DNA of 64,000 nucleotides from Pontibacter oryzae (lineage in GTDB: Bacteria > Bacteroidota > Bacteroidia > Cytophagales > Hymenobacteraceae). How positions within the stretch are numbered: position 1 is the stretch's first letter; each line of letters begins with the position of its first letter. Location of the stretch: NCBI RefSeq assembly GCF_003576375.1, contig NZ_QWGE01000001.1, positions 682,001-746,000 on the forward strand, given 5' to 3'. This document shows, piece after piece, positions 37,060-45,787 of this stretch. The notes under the pieces were generated by a model, which worked only from the letters and a program-made list of their open reading frames with translations, was not told where the DNA came from and made no database searches. A program made the position numbers and the translations under genes.

Positions 37060-38288
37060 AAGCTAATGGTAAACGTGTGCCAGCCAGTTTGGTAGCCATA
37101 ATTCACCCGCCAGCCATGCACCTGGCAAATTTGCTGCACAATGGCCAGGCCCAAGCCCGTGGAATGGTTGCTTTGCTGCCCTTTCCGGAAGCGCTTAAAC
37201 AATTGTGCGCTGTCCAGCCCGATGGGTTGGCCTGTATTGCGGAATACTAGCTTATCCTTTGTTAACGCCCCCGAAACAGTGCCGCCCTCCGGGGTATAGT
37301 GCACGGCATTGGCCAGCAGGTTCGAGATCAGCACCTCGCAGAGATAGGTATTGGCACGCATGCGTACCCGCTCACAGCTTAGTTCCAGGGTTATGTTCCG
37401 GAGCGTAAACAGCTCCTCCATCTGGCCGGCCTGCTCCTGCAGTTTCTCACAGAGGTTTAGTTCCTGCTTATCCGTGAAGGCGTTATTATCCAGCTTGGCT
37501 AGCAGCAGCAGGCTTTTGTTCATGCGCGAGAGCCGGTCTACGCCCGATTTTGCATGCACAATGTGCTCAGCCATCTCCTCAGAAACCGGGTATTGGCTCA
37601 GGCGGTCGAGCTTGGAGCGGATGATGGCCAGCGGGGTTTGCGTTTCGTGGGAGGCGTTCTCGGTAAACTCGCGAAGCGAGGAGAATTCCTGCCAGCTTTT
37701 GTGCGTCATTTCCTCCAGCACTTCCCGAAGTTCCTCAAACTCACGGATGCTGGATTTTTGCAACTGCATCGGCTGCGGCGCGCTCACGGAGAACTGCTTA
37801 AGTATATTTAAATTCTGAAAAAAGGGCCGCCAGATACTTCGGGCCGCCAAATAATTGATAATTGCACCCGCTAGCACCAATGATGCAGCCATCACCAGGA
37901 AAACAAGAAAGATGGTCCTGAAAAACTCCTGCCAGCCTACGTGCGCATCCATCACCATGATCTGGTAATTCTGCCCGTTAATGGTGCTGGTTTTACGGAG
38001 GTATTTATACTCCTCGTGCAGGTGCTGTACCCTGTCGTACACCAGCGAATCTCCGAAGAGCTCTGCTGTGGGCCCTTGGCTTACCTGCGCGATGGTGGTA
38101 AGCGGCACGTTCGGCAGTTCACCTCCCCTTATCTGCTCTACAATTAGGTCATACTGCAGGCGCAGCTCTTCGTCTATCTCGTCATCTACCAGGCCGCGCA
38201 GCACCAGCATGAGCGTAACCCCGGCTGCAACTAGAATAAGAGTTGTAGCCAATAGGTATAACAGGGTAGTTTTGTGGAGCAGCTTCAT
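37056..38288 (-). CDS. sensor histidine kinase
   Basis: A 410-residue membrane kinase. Two helices (~8-30 and ~130-155) flank a periplasmic sensor of about 100 residues. The dimerisation/phosphoacceptor region has ENASHETQTPLAII with His214. The ATPase domain has an N box (NLLANAVHYTP) and G2 box (STGLGLAIVQQIC). The frame runs 5 codons further up, but ATG 38288 gives MKLLHKTTLLYLLATT and an ATGA overlap with the response-regulator gene, so the two are coupled. The stimulus is unknown. Confidence 0.92.
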   Translation of the reverse strand: MKLLHKTTLLYLLATTLILVAAGVTLMLVLRGLVDDEIDEELRLQYDLIVEQIRGGELPNVPLTTIAQVSQGPTAELFGDSLVYDRVQHLHEEYKYLRKTSTINGQNYQIMVMDAHVGWQEFFRTIFLVFLVMAASLVLAGAIINYLAARSIWRPFFQNLNILKQFSVSAPQPMQLQKSSIREFEELREVLEEMTHKSWQEFSSLREFTENASHETQTPLAIIRSKLDRLSQYPVSEEMAEHIVHAKSGVDRLSRMNKSLLLLAKLDNNAFTDKQELNLCEKLQEQAGQMEELFTLRNITLELSCERVRMRANTYLCEVLISNLLANAVHYTPEGGTVSGALTKDKLVFRNTGQPIGLDSAQLFKRFRKGQQSNHSTGLGLAIVQQICQVHGWRVNYGYQTGWHTFTISF

Positions 38289-38965
38289 GAGGCGGCAGTC
38301 CATTTATAGCCCATGCCATACACAGTCGTAATGTAATCGGTACCAGCTGTACTAACCAGTTTCCGACGCAGGTTTTTGATGTGCATATACACAAAGTTAT
38401 AGTTATCGGCCATATCATAGTCATCCCCCCACAGGTGCTCGGCAATAGAGCGCTGGCTAAGCAGCCGGTTTTTGTTGATGATGAAGTATAGCAATAGCTC
38501 ATATTCTTTCTTTGTGAGTTGCAATTTCTCCCCTGCCACGCTTACTTCATGGGCCTCTGTATCCACCTCCAGTTCCTCAAAGGTTAGTACAGCGCTACCT
38601 TTGAAATCGCGGCGGCGGATGAGGGCATTGATGCGGGCATTCAACTCTTCCATGTGGAAAGGCTTGGTCAGGTAATCGTCGGCCCCCAGGCCAAACCCAG
38701 ACAGCTTGTCATCCAGCGAGTTTTTTGCAGAAATAATCACAACACCTGTTTCGGGGTGCAGATTTTTCAGCTGACGGAGCAGTTGCAAACCGTTACCGTC
38801 TGGCAAGGTTATGTCCAGCACCACTACATCGTAGGCATACAAGGATACCTTGTCTTCGGCGAGTAGGTATGTCGGAGCGCTTTCGCACAGAAAGCCCTGC
38901 TGCCCCAGGTAGTGTTCTACTTCCTCCAGCAAAACCGGCTCATCCTCAACTATCAATAATTTCAT
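38285..38965 (-). CDS. OmpR-family response regulator
   Basis: A 226-residue transcription factor. The receiver domain (1-~115) has the acidic pocket VEDEP, phospho-acceptor Asp51 in VLDITLPDG and Lys101 in DYLTKPF. The winged-helix domain (~128-224) has LTKKEYELLLYF and a MHIKNLRRKL recognition segment. It is the first gene of the two-component operon, with its kinase overlapping its stop. The direct repeats at 39036-39055 may be its own binding site. Confidence 0.94.
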   Translation of the reverse strand: MKLLIVEDEPVLLEEVEHYLGQQGFLCESAPTYLLAEDKVSLYAYDVVVLDITLPDGNGLQLLRQLKNLHPETGVVIISAKNSLDDKLSGFGLGADDYLTKPFHMEELNARINALIRRRDFKGSAVLTFEELEVDTEAHEVSVAGEKLQLTKKEYELLLYFIINKNRLLSQRSIAEHLWGDDYDMADNYNFVYMHIKNLRRKLVSTAGTDYITTVYGMGYKWTAAS

Positions 38966-39035
38966 ACACCAATATTACTTGTAACCACTTAAGCTAGAAA
39001 CAAAATATACACTTGCAACCCAGGCAGCTGTCAAT

Positions 39036-39055
39036 CTACAGATTGTCTACAGATT
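39036..39055 (-). promoter_or_regulatory. direct repeats upstream of the two-component operon
   Basis: CTACAGATT occurs twice (39036-39044 and 39047-39055) with an 11-bp period, one turn of the helix, about 70-90 bp before the response-regulator start. Tandem sites at this period are how OmpR-family dimers usually bind, so autoregulation is a reasonable guess. Confidence 0.4.
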
Positions 39056-39150
39056 CTGCCCTTACCTTCGCCATGCTCAGGGGTATATCTTAACCTTTAC
39101 TTTGCATCATAGAGATACGTACTGTAAAACTAGTCATTAATCCGGGGAGC

Positions 39151-40203
39151 ATGAAAAAACGGTTTCGCATACTTGTAACAGGCAGCGCAGGCTTTATCGG
39201 CCACCACCTGATGCTGGCGCTGCAGCGTGCAGGCCACCACACTGTGGGCCTGGATGCGCTAAACAATTACTATGACCCGAAATTAAAGTTCAGGCGCCTG
39301 CAAGAACAAGGTTTCAACACGGAGGAAATTAAGTATGATACCCTCCTAAGCAACAGCACATTACACGGTTCATACTTTATTCAACTGGACCTGGCCGACG
39401 CCCCTGCCCTGCAGCAACTTTTTAAGGCCCAGGCTTTTGATATTGTCATTAACCTGGCAGCCCAGGCGGGTGTGCGCCACAGCATAGACCACCCAGAGCA
39501 GTATGTTGCCAGTAACCTGGTTGGCTTTGCCAACATCCTTGAGTGCTGCCGCCGTAATCGTATCAAACATTTGCTGTTTGCCTCGTCCAGCTCGGTGTAT
39601 GGCCTAAATCAAGATATACCATTTAGCACCAGCCACCGTACCGATGAGCCGATCTCGTTTTACGCAGCCACCAAAAAGGCTAATGAGGTAATGGCGCACA
39701 GCTATGCCCACCTCTACAGCCTGCCTATTACAGGCTTGCGGTTCTTTACAGTGTATGGCCCTTGGGGCAGGCCTGATATGGCATACTATATTTTCTCGAA
39801 GGCCATTGTGGAGGGCAAGCCAATTCGCATTTTTAACTACGGCGATATGCTCCGCGATTTTACTTATGTGGATGATGTGGTGGAAGGCGTAATGCAGTTG
39901 TTAGACGTTAAGCCTGCAACCGGCAAAGCGCCTTACAAGCTTTATAATATTGGCAACAACCAGCCCGAGCAACTAATGGAGGCGGTGGCTATACTGGAGC
40001 GTTTGCTGCAGCGCAAAGCAAAGCTGGACCTGCACCCTATACAGCCCGGCGATGTGCGGGCCACTTTTGCTGATGTGGAAGACTTAGCGCTGGAAACAGG
40101 CTTTAAGCCGCAAACAAGTTTGCGTGAAGGCTTATCAAAATTTATAGATTGGTTTAAGATGTACCATAAAATAAACGAAGTACATGCTTTGCAGGAGGGT
40201 TAA
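39151..40203 (+). CDS. NAD-dependent sugar-nucleotide epimerase (UDP-glucuronate 4-epimerase-like)
   Basis: A 350-residue extended short-chain dehydrogenase. The Rossmann NAD motif is GSAGFIG (11-17), and the catalytic Tyr171-x3-Lys175 is in FYAATKK. The NNYYDPKLKFRRL segment and FFTVYGPWGRPDMAYYIFSKAI are typical of the GalE/WbnF/Cap1J group that interconverts UDP-glucuronate and UDP-galacturonate. The product probably feeds lipopolysaccharide or capsule synthesis. The stop abuts the convergent PAP2 gene. Confidence 0.9.
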   Translation: MKKRFRILVTGSAGFIGHHLMLALQRAGHHTVGLDALNNYYDPKLKFRRLQEQGFNTEEIKYDTLLSNSTLHGSYFIQLDLADAPALQQLFKAQAFDIVINLAAQAGVRHSIDHPEQYVASNLVGFANILECCRRNRIKHLLFASSSSVYGLNQDIPFSTSHRTDEPISFYAATKKANEVMAHSYAHLYSLPITGLRFFTVYGPWGRPDMAYYIFSKAIVEGKPIRIFNYGDMLRDFTYVDDVVEGVMQLLDVKPATGKAPYKLYNIGNNQPEQLMEAVAILERLLQRKAKLDLHPIQPGDVRATFADVEDLALETGFKPQTSLREGLSKFIDWFKMYHKINEVHALQEG

Positions 40204-40902
40204 TCAGGCTGGGCGTTTTTGCCCCGAAAAGTATGCCCGCTCCAGTCGGCGCAAGAGCGTAACGGATAGCAGCAGCCATAAAAAGCCCATAGCATAGCCA
40301 GCAAGTACATCGGTGGCATAGTGCACTTTCAGGTATATCCGGCACAGGCCGATTAGCAATACAAGCAGGGCCAGGAAAACGATAAGCAGCAAACGCCAAA
40401 CATTGTTGTGCACGGTGCGCCAGATAATATAGATCAGCAACCCGTAAAAAGCGCCCCCGATCATGGCATGGCCACTCGGAAAGCTCATTCCGGATTGCTC
40501 CAACAAGGCAAAAGCCGGCCTGGGCCGCTCAAAGAAGCGCTTCATGAGCTGGTTAAGTATGGAAGTAGAAAAGGAAATAAGAAGCACTTTTAGCGCAAAC
40601 CAACGCAAGCGAGGGTAAAAGCTAAAAACCAGCACAACCAGCGGCGGTGCCACTAACAGGTACTCTACGGAGGCAAAAAAAGAAATAAAGCGCATTACCC
40701 GCGTCATTCCGGGTGAGGCAATGCGGTCTGCGAAGGCGAAGAGGCTGGTATCCAGTGCGCTGTCGCGGGCTGAGAAAACCAGGTAAGTCATTAACAGAAA
40801 CAGAAGCAAGCAGACGAGCAAGGCTGCGCTAAGCGCCAACACCTCCAAAGAGAGCAAGCCGAGCAGGCGCGCAAATGGTTCTGTAAGTTTTTGCTTCATC
40901 AC
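40204..40902 (-). CDS. PAP2 family membrane phosphatase (copy 1)
   Basis: A 232-residue inner-membrane phosphatase with five or six helices. All three PAP2 motifs are present: KRFFERPRP, SFPSGHA and CRIYLKVHYATDVLAG. Substrates in this family are lipid phosphates such as undecaprenyl pyrophosphate, phosphatidic acid or the lipid A 1/4'-phosphates. The start may be either of two adjacent ATGs (40902 or 40899). A paralogue at 44371-45090 shares the FYGLLIY and VHYATDVLAG blocks, and the two lie either side of the glycosyltransferase operon. Confidence 0.92.
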   Translation of the reverse strand: MMKQKLTEPFARLLGLLSLEVLALSAALLVCLLLFLLMTYLVFSARDSALDTSLFAFADRIASPGMTRVMRFISFFASVEYLLVAPPLVVLVFSFYPRLRWFALKVLLISFSTSILNQLMKRFFERPRPAFALLEQSGMSFPSGHAMIGGAFYGLLIYIIWRTVHNNVWRLLLIVFLALLVLLIGLCRIYLKVHYATDVLAGYAMGFLWLLLSVTLLRRLERAYFSGQKRPA

Positions 40903-40999
40903 AGAAAATACGTACTGCCGCAGCTTGGTGTTGAAGCGTAACTTTAGCTCGCCTGCGGTTGTAGTGAAGTTTATACTTTAAATAAAGCCCATTAAGCAG

Positions 41000-41761
41000 A
41001 TGCTTGATATTAGTTTACAGACAATTACGCTTACAGTGCTTGTGCCGGTTTACAACGAAGAAGGTTGTCTGCAGCGTTTCCGGGAAGCGATGGACGCCTT
41101 CCTGGCCGAGTCGCCGGTGCCTACGCAGGTGCTCTTTATCAACGATGGCTCCACGGACAGCAGCCTGCCCCAGATCCGTGAAATCTGCCAGAAATATGGG
41201 GGCTACAGCTACATTTCCCTGGACCGCAATCACGGCCTGAGCACTGCCATCAAGGCAGGTATAGACCACTGCCGGACAAGCCATATCGGCTACATCGACT
41301 CCGACCTGCAAACCTCGCCGCTCGACTTTATGCTGCTGCTGGAGCATTTGCCGCAGCACGAGATGGTTATCGGCATCCGGGCCAAACGCAAGGATACGTT
41401 CATCAAGAAAATCTCCTCTAAAATAGCCAACGGGTTCCGCCGCTACATGATCAACGACGGCATTCAGGACACAGGCTGCCCGCTCAAGATCATGGATGCC
41501 GCCTATGCCAAGCGTGTGCCCTTTTTTGATGGCATGCACCGCTTCCTGCCGGCCCTGATACAGTTGCAGGGCGGTAAGGTAAAGCAGTTGCCGGTGCAGC
41601 ACTTCGAGCGTTTTGCGGGCTACTCCAAGTATCACCTGTTTAACCGCTTATGGGGCCCGCTAAACGATACGTTTGCATTCCGATGGATGCGCAAGCGCTA
41701 CATAAAGTATGCGATAGCAGAAGAGTTTGAGAACCAACCTGTAACCAATGGACATATCTGA
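41000..41761 (+). CDS. GT2 family glycosyltransferase (polyprenyl-phosphate sugar transferase type)
   Basis: A 253-residue GT-A enzyme: LTVLVPVYNEEGCLQRF at the start, FINDGSTDSS for nucleotide binding and YIDSDLQTSP with the DxD-type metal site. It resembles ArnC/DPM1 enzymes, which attach a sugar to undecaprenyl or dolichyl phosphate. There are no C-terminal membrane helices. Its end overlaps the LAB_N gene by 14 bp, and a GT39 follows, so the expected job is to charge the lipid carrier used by the GT39. Confidence 0.9.
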   Translation: MLDISLQTITLTVLVPVYNEEGCLQRFREAMDAFLAESPVPTQVLFINDGSTDSSLPQIREICQKYGGYSYISLDRNHGLSTAIKAGIDHCRTSHIGYIDSDLQTSPLDFMLLLEHLPQHEMVIGIRAKRKDTFIKKISSKIANGFRRYMINDGIQDTGCPLKIMDAAYAKRVPFFDGMHRFLPALIQLQGGKVKQLPVQHFERFAGYSKYHLFNRLWGPLNDTFAFRWMRKRYIKYAIAEEFENQPVTNGHI

Positions 41762-42404
41762 GATGCTCATTTACGGGGTGGGCCTGCTTGCGCAACTCCT
41801 GTTTTCGGCACGTATCCTGATCCAGTGGATTACCTCTGAGCGGGCAGGGAAGATACTTTCGCCTGCCTCATTCTGGACCACAAGTATGATCGCCTCTATC
41901 CTGCTGATGGTGTATGGTGCCTTGCGCCACGACATTGTAATTGTTGGTGGCCAGTTAATTTCATACTTTATTTACATCCGCAACATCAAGCTAAAAAACG
42001 TTTGGGATGATCTGGCTGCCCCGGTGCGTTGGGGTGCACTGGTTTTTCCGTTTGCTGCCCTTGTCTGGCTAATTTGGAGTGAGCACTACAGCTTCAGTTA
42101 CATAATGGAGCACAGCAAAATATCAGGCGTGCTGATAGCCTGGGGCGGTGCCGGGCAGGTAATTTTCACGTTAAGGTTTGTATACCAGTGGTATTATTCT
42201 GAGCGTTTGGGTGAGTCTGTTATTCCAATAAGTTTCTGGGTTATCAGTTTGCTGGGCAGCCTCATGATTATATCTTATGCCGTGCTGCGCCTGGACCCGG
42301 TGCTCTTTTTGGGGCAGATTTTTGGCGTGGTGGCCTATAGCAGAAACTTTATCATCGGGCTCCGTGAGCAGCGTCTGGCCCAACAACCCTCTACCTCCAA
42401 CTAA
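41748..42404 (+). CDS. tandem LAB_N (lipid A biosynthesis N-terminal) membrane protein
   Basis: A 218-residue membrane protein containing two copies of the ~75-residue LAB_N domain. Copy 1 (~5-80) has LLAQLLFSARILIQWITSER, SFWTTSMIASILLMVYG and GQLISYFIYIRN. Copy 2 (~130-205) has QVIFTLRFVYQWYYSER, SFWVISLLGSLMIISYA and GQIFGVVAYSRN. A short two-helix linker lies between. In other species LAB_N is fused to LpxB or stands alone and is of unknown function. Between a carrier-charging GT2 and a periplasmic GT39 it is placed where a flippase would be expected; this is inference. Confidence 0.88.
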   Translation: MDISEMLIYGVGLLAQLLFSARILIQWITSERAGKILSPASFWTTSMIASILLMVYGALRHDIVIVGGQLISYFIYIRNIKLKNVWDDLAAPVRWGALVFPFAALVWLIWSEHYSFSYIMEHSKISGVLIAWGGAGQVIFTLRFVYQWYYSERLGESVIPISFWVISLLGSLMIISYAVLRLDPVLFLGQIFGVVAYSRNFIIGLREQRLAQQPSTSN

Positions 42405-42413
42405 CAGCACCCG

Positions 42414-44051
42414 ATGTTGCACCCTGACACCCTGCACAGCAATCGTTTTTTTTATAGTCTGCTGCTGATCCTGTTTTTGCTTTTGCTCTACAATTTAGGA
42501 GGATGGGGCGTTGTTGAAACCAGCGAAGCCCGTTACGCCGAGATCAGTCGCGAAATGTGGCAAAGCGGCCAGTGGCTGCATCCGCGCCTACTAGGCATAC
42601 AGCACTTCCATAAGCCACCGCTTACCTATAACATTACAGCGCTGGGTATGCAGCTTTTTGGGCCGAATGCCTTTGGGGCACGCTTCTTCCTACAAATATC
42701 CCTGGTGCTGCAAGTATGGCTGGTTTACCTGATCGGGGGGTTACTTTTCCGGGATAAGCGACACGCGCTTACGGCAGCCATCGTTTACCTCACCATACCA
42801 GCTGTGCTGCTGGCCGCGCGCAACCTCACCACCGACTCGTTTCTTACCACCTTTGAGTTGGCGGCTATCTGGGCCTGGCTAAAGTATAAAACTGATGCAA
42901 AAGCCTTGTGGCTATACTTGTTTTACTTTTTGCTGGCACTGGCTTTTCTTACCAAAGGGCCGGTTGGCCTCATTTTCCCGGTGCTGGTGGCAGTAGGTGT
43001 AGGCGGCGCTTATGCTTCGGTGCAAGTTAAGAAATCGGTGTGGCACCATCTTCCGGCCATGCTGCTATTCCTGGTGTTGGGTGGCTCCTGGTATGTATAC
43101 TTAATGCGGCAGGACCCGCAGTTCGTGGATTACTTTCTGTTTAAGCATACCGTCCAGCGCTATGCCAACCCGGAAACCTTTGGCCGTTCCAAGCCCTGGT
43201 GGTTTTACCTGGTGCTTGCGCCTGTGCTCAGTTTGCCCTGGTCGGCCATACTTTTTATCAAAAAAAAGAAGTTAAAAGAACTGCCTGTACCGCTTAAGCG
43301 CCTATTTATACTTTGGGTGCTGGTGCCGCTGGTGTTTTTCTCCTTTTCAGGCTCCAAACTCATACTTTATATTTTACCGCTTTTTGCTGGGCAGGCGCTA
43401 CTAACCGCCTGGTTGCTCTTTGCCTTGCCCGAAGCGGTGATGCGCAAAATTGTAAGCGGCAGCATTATCTTCCTTGCGGTGCTGGCGCTGGCTTTGCTGC
43501 TTGCCCCGCTGTTACCGGTTGGTGTTGCCCTGCCACTTTGGGTGCTGATTTTTCCGGTACTGATGCTAGGCGGCCTTTTTATACTTTGGCAGCGGCCGCT
43601 GCCTTCACAGCAAAAACTGCTGTACAGCGCCCTCCTGTTTACCCTGCTGCTCTTGCCTTACTCCACGCACCTGATGGGCAGCAACCCGCAGTTTACCAAT
43701 GGCAGCAGGCCCCTAGCCCAAATCATTAAGGCAAACCACCTGGAGCAGCGGACTATAGTGGTGTACAATAGGCTGTTGCCATCGCTGCCGTTTGAGCTGA
43801 ATAAAGACATTATCTCGGTGCAGGACGATAACGACGATCTTAACCGCGAGATTCAGTTTGAGCGCGATGAACAGTGGCGGGAGCAGCTTTTGCAGATGCA
43901 GCAGCCCGAAGACGTAGAAAGGCTCCACAACCTGATAAGGCAGCAGCCTACGGTCATGCTTATTAAACACGAATTGCCGGTGGAGCGGAAGTGGATTTTA
44001 GCGCGTTATAAAAACCAGGAGAAATGGGGCAGTTGGACGGTATACTTTTGA
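42414..44051 (+). CDS. GT39/ArnT-like membrane glycosyltransferase
   Basis: A 545-residue protein with about eleven membrane helices. The first periplasmic loop has WGVVETSEARYAEISREMW, the conserved catalytic acidic region, and HFHKPPLTYNITALGMQLFG follows, both typical of ArnT/dolichyl-phosphate mannose-protein transferases. TKGPVGLIFP is also a family motif. It moves a sugar from a polyprenyl carrier to lipid A or a protein in the periplasm. It is the last gene of the GT2-LAB_N-GT39 operon, 9 bp after LAB_N. Confidence 0.92.
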   Translation: MLHPDTLHSNRFFYSLLLILFLLLLYNLGGWGVVETSEARYAEISREMWQSGQWLHPRLLGIQHFHKPPLTYNITALGMQLFGPNAFGARFFLQISLVLQVWLVYLIGGLLFRDKRHALTAAIVYLTIPAVLLAARNLTTDSFLTTFELAAIWAWLKYKTDAKALWLYLFYFLLALAFLTKGPVGLIFPVLVAVGVGGAYASVQVKKSVWHHLPAMLLFLVLGGSWYVYLMRQDPQFVDYFLFKHTVQRYANPETFGRSKPWWFYLVLAPVLSLPWSAILFIKKKKLKELPVPLKRLFILWVLVPLVFFSFSGSKLILYILPLFAGQALLTAWLLFALPEAVMRKIVSGSIIFLAVLALALLLAPLLPVGVALPLWVLIFPVLMLGGLFILWQRPLPSQQKLLYSALLFTLLLLPYSTHLMGSNPQFTNGSRPLAQIIKANHLEQRTIVVYNRLLPSLPFELNKDIISVQDDNDDLNREIQFERDEQWREQLLQMQQPEDVERLHNLIRQQPTVMLIKHELPVERKWILARYKNQEKWGSWTVYF

Positions 44052-44137
44052 GGCTGGCGCTAGCGTTTGTTTGCGCAAGTGAGTTAGCAAAGGCAAGTAG
44101 TTAAAGTATAACAAACCACCCGAATGGCCGAAAAACA

Positions 44138-44166
44138 AAAAAGGCTGATCCGAAGATCAGCCTTTT
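44138..44166. terminator. bidirectional terminator between GT39 and tRNA-Leu
   Basis: AAAAGGCTGATC (44139-44150) and GATCAGCCTTTT (44155-44166) form a perfect 12-bp stem with a CGAA loop, with A-run and T-run on either side. Confidence 0.88.
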
Positions 44167-44178
44167 TATGATTTAGTG

Positions 44179-44260
44179 TGCGCAAGAAAGGACTCGAACC
44201 TTCACACCTTGCGGAACTGCCGCCTGAAGACAGCGCGTCTACCAATTTCGCCACTTGCGC
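44179..44260 (-). tRNA. tRNA-Leu (anticodon CAG)
   Basis: Read on the minus strand, the 82-nt gene has a perfect 7-bp acceptor stem GCGCAAG/CTTGCGC with discriminator A. The D loop contains AATTGGTAGA. The anticodon stem is CTGTC/GGCAG with loop TTCAGGC, giving anticodon CAG (decodes CUG). A long variable arm, as required for leucine, and a GGTTCGAGTCC T arm follow. The CCA tail is not encoded. It is a lone tRNA just after the GT39 terminator. Confidence 0.95.
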
Positions 44261-44370
44261 TTATGTCACTATATCAATATAACATCCCAAAACCCTTTAA
44301 CCCTTTGTGTTGATTGGGACTGCAAAAGTAATAGCTATTTTATGAAATGCAATACCCGCCTGACAAAAAA

Positions 44371-45090
44371 TTATTCTTCCTCTTCGCGCTCATCCAGCAC
44401 AATTGGAGTAATCTCTTTGCCCGAAAACCGTTCGAGGCGGCGCAGGGTTGTTATGCCAATAATAACCCACAGAAAACCAGCAGCAAAGCCAGCCAATACA
44501 TCTGTGGCATAATGCACGCGCAGGTAAATTCGGCTAAAACCAATCAGCACTACAAATATGACAAGCAAGCCAACCAGCGTATTCCGGAGATGTACGTTTT
44601 TAATGTTGTGCCATACCAAGTAAATCAGGAGGCCGTAAAACGATGCCGCCACCATACTATGCCCGCTCGGGAAGCTCAGGCCCGATGCCTCTACCAAGGG
44701 AGCCATGGGCCGCTGCCGGTCAAAGAAGTACTTCAGCACCAGGTTTAGCGAAATGCTGCCCAGCGCCACAACCGGTACTTTTAGCGAGTTCCAGCGGTGT
44801 TTGCGCACAAACAGAAAATAGGCAACCAGAATCAGGGCTGTAGGCGTGAGAAACTGCCGCGACGCAAAAAAGGTAATAAACTTGATAAAGGCATCCATAT
44901 ATGGGTTGCCGACACTGGCAGCTAAGTCAAAGGCGGCCTCATCCAGCCCCACGGTTTCGCCCTCCGCTACCTCAGCACCAATATACAGAAAGCCAATGAT
45001 GCAGACCAGGAAAAGCAGCCACACAAAAATCAGCTCGACGGTAAAGAGGGCCGCCGAGGCCATTATTCTTTTATAGAAACTTCGGATCAT
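44371..45090 (-). CDS. PAP2 family membrane phosphatase (copy 2)
   Basis: A 239-residue inner-membrane phosphatase. PAP2 motifs are KYFFDRQRP, SFPSGHS and SRIYLRVHYATDVLAG. It has the same layout as the copy at 40204-40902, with an acidic C-terminal tail (LDEREEEE) that copy 1 lacks. It reads towards the tRNA gene. Like copy 1 it may remove lipid A or carrier-lipid phosphates; the pairing with the GT operon suggests an envelope role. Confidence 0.92.
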   Translation of the reverse strand: MIRSFYKRIMASAALFTVELIFVWLLFLVCIIGFLYIGAEVAEGETVGLDEAAFDLAASVGNPYMDAFIKFITFFASRQFLTPTALILVAYFLFVRKHRWNSLKVPVVALGSISLNLVLKYFFDRQRPMAPLVEASGLSFPSGHSMVAASFYGLLIYLVWHNIKNVHLRNTLVGLLVIFVVLIGFSRIYLRVHYATDVLAGFAAGFLWVIIGITTLRRLERFSGKEITPIVLDEREEEE

Positions 45091-45183
45091 ATCAGTTTAG
45101 AATCGTTTAGGTACTATGCTAAAACAGGCAGCGTGTAGCCATGTACTTACGCGTAAAATCTTTTTTTGAATATATTAAGAACT

Positions 45184-45729
45184 ATGAAAGACGGTATCAG
45201 GTTGTTTGTGGCCGCCACTTTGCCTTCTTCCTTAAAGGATTTGCTCGAAGGGCAGCTGCAGCATTATAGCCACCCCAACATTCGGGTATTGCCCCGCCAA
45301 AACCTGCACCTCACGCTATACTTTATCGGCAATGTGCCCAGGCAGCAACTTGCCCACATCCAGCAGCAAACCGCGCTGATCGCTAAAAAACATGCAAGCT
45401 TTACACTAACGTTTGAGCAGACCGAGCCGGGGCCAAAGCCAAAGCACCCGCGCCTGATCTGGGCACGCTTTGCCGCGCACCCCGCTTTTGAGGCACTTAG
45501 CCAGGATCTTACACGTGCGCTCTCAGAACATCCCCCGAAAACGCAAAAATCGATTCCGCACGTTACGTTGGCGCGCTTCCGAAAAGACCAAAAAGCTCCA
45601 CAAAACCTGCCAACGATATCAGAAGATGAGCCGCTATACTTGCCTGTTCAAGAGATATCGCTCTGGCAGTCGGTGCTTGGCTCGCCGCACCCAACTTATT
45701 CCATACTCAATTCATATGCCTTAGCATAA
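45184..45729 (+). CDS. thpR: RNA 2',3'-cyclic phosphodiesterase (ThpR/LigT)
   Basis: A 181-residue 2H phosphoesterase with both HxTx motifs, HLTL (42-45) and HVTL (126-129). It opens 2',3'-cyclic phosphate RNA ends and in vitro can join tRNA halves with 2'-5' linkage. An upstream in-frame TTG at 45166 exists, but ATG 45184 gives the standard MKDGIRLFVAATLP start. It stands 58 bp before the CinA-C gene, on the same strand. Confidence 0.93.
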   Translation: MKDGIRLFVAATLPSSLKDLLEGQLQHYSHPNIRVLPRQNLHLTLYFIGNVPRQQLAHIQQQTALIAKKHASFTLTFEQTEPGPKPKHPRLIWARFAAHPAFEALSQDLTRALSEHPPKTQKSIPHVTLARFRKDQKAPQNLPTISEDEPLYLPVQEISLWQSVLGSPHPTYSILNSYALA

Positions 45730-45787
45730 AACCTGCCGTTGGCAAATGCAGTAAGATAAGCACTGTTTACACTAACCGCACAAAACT

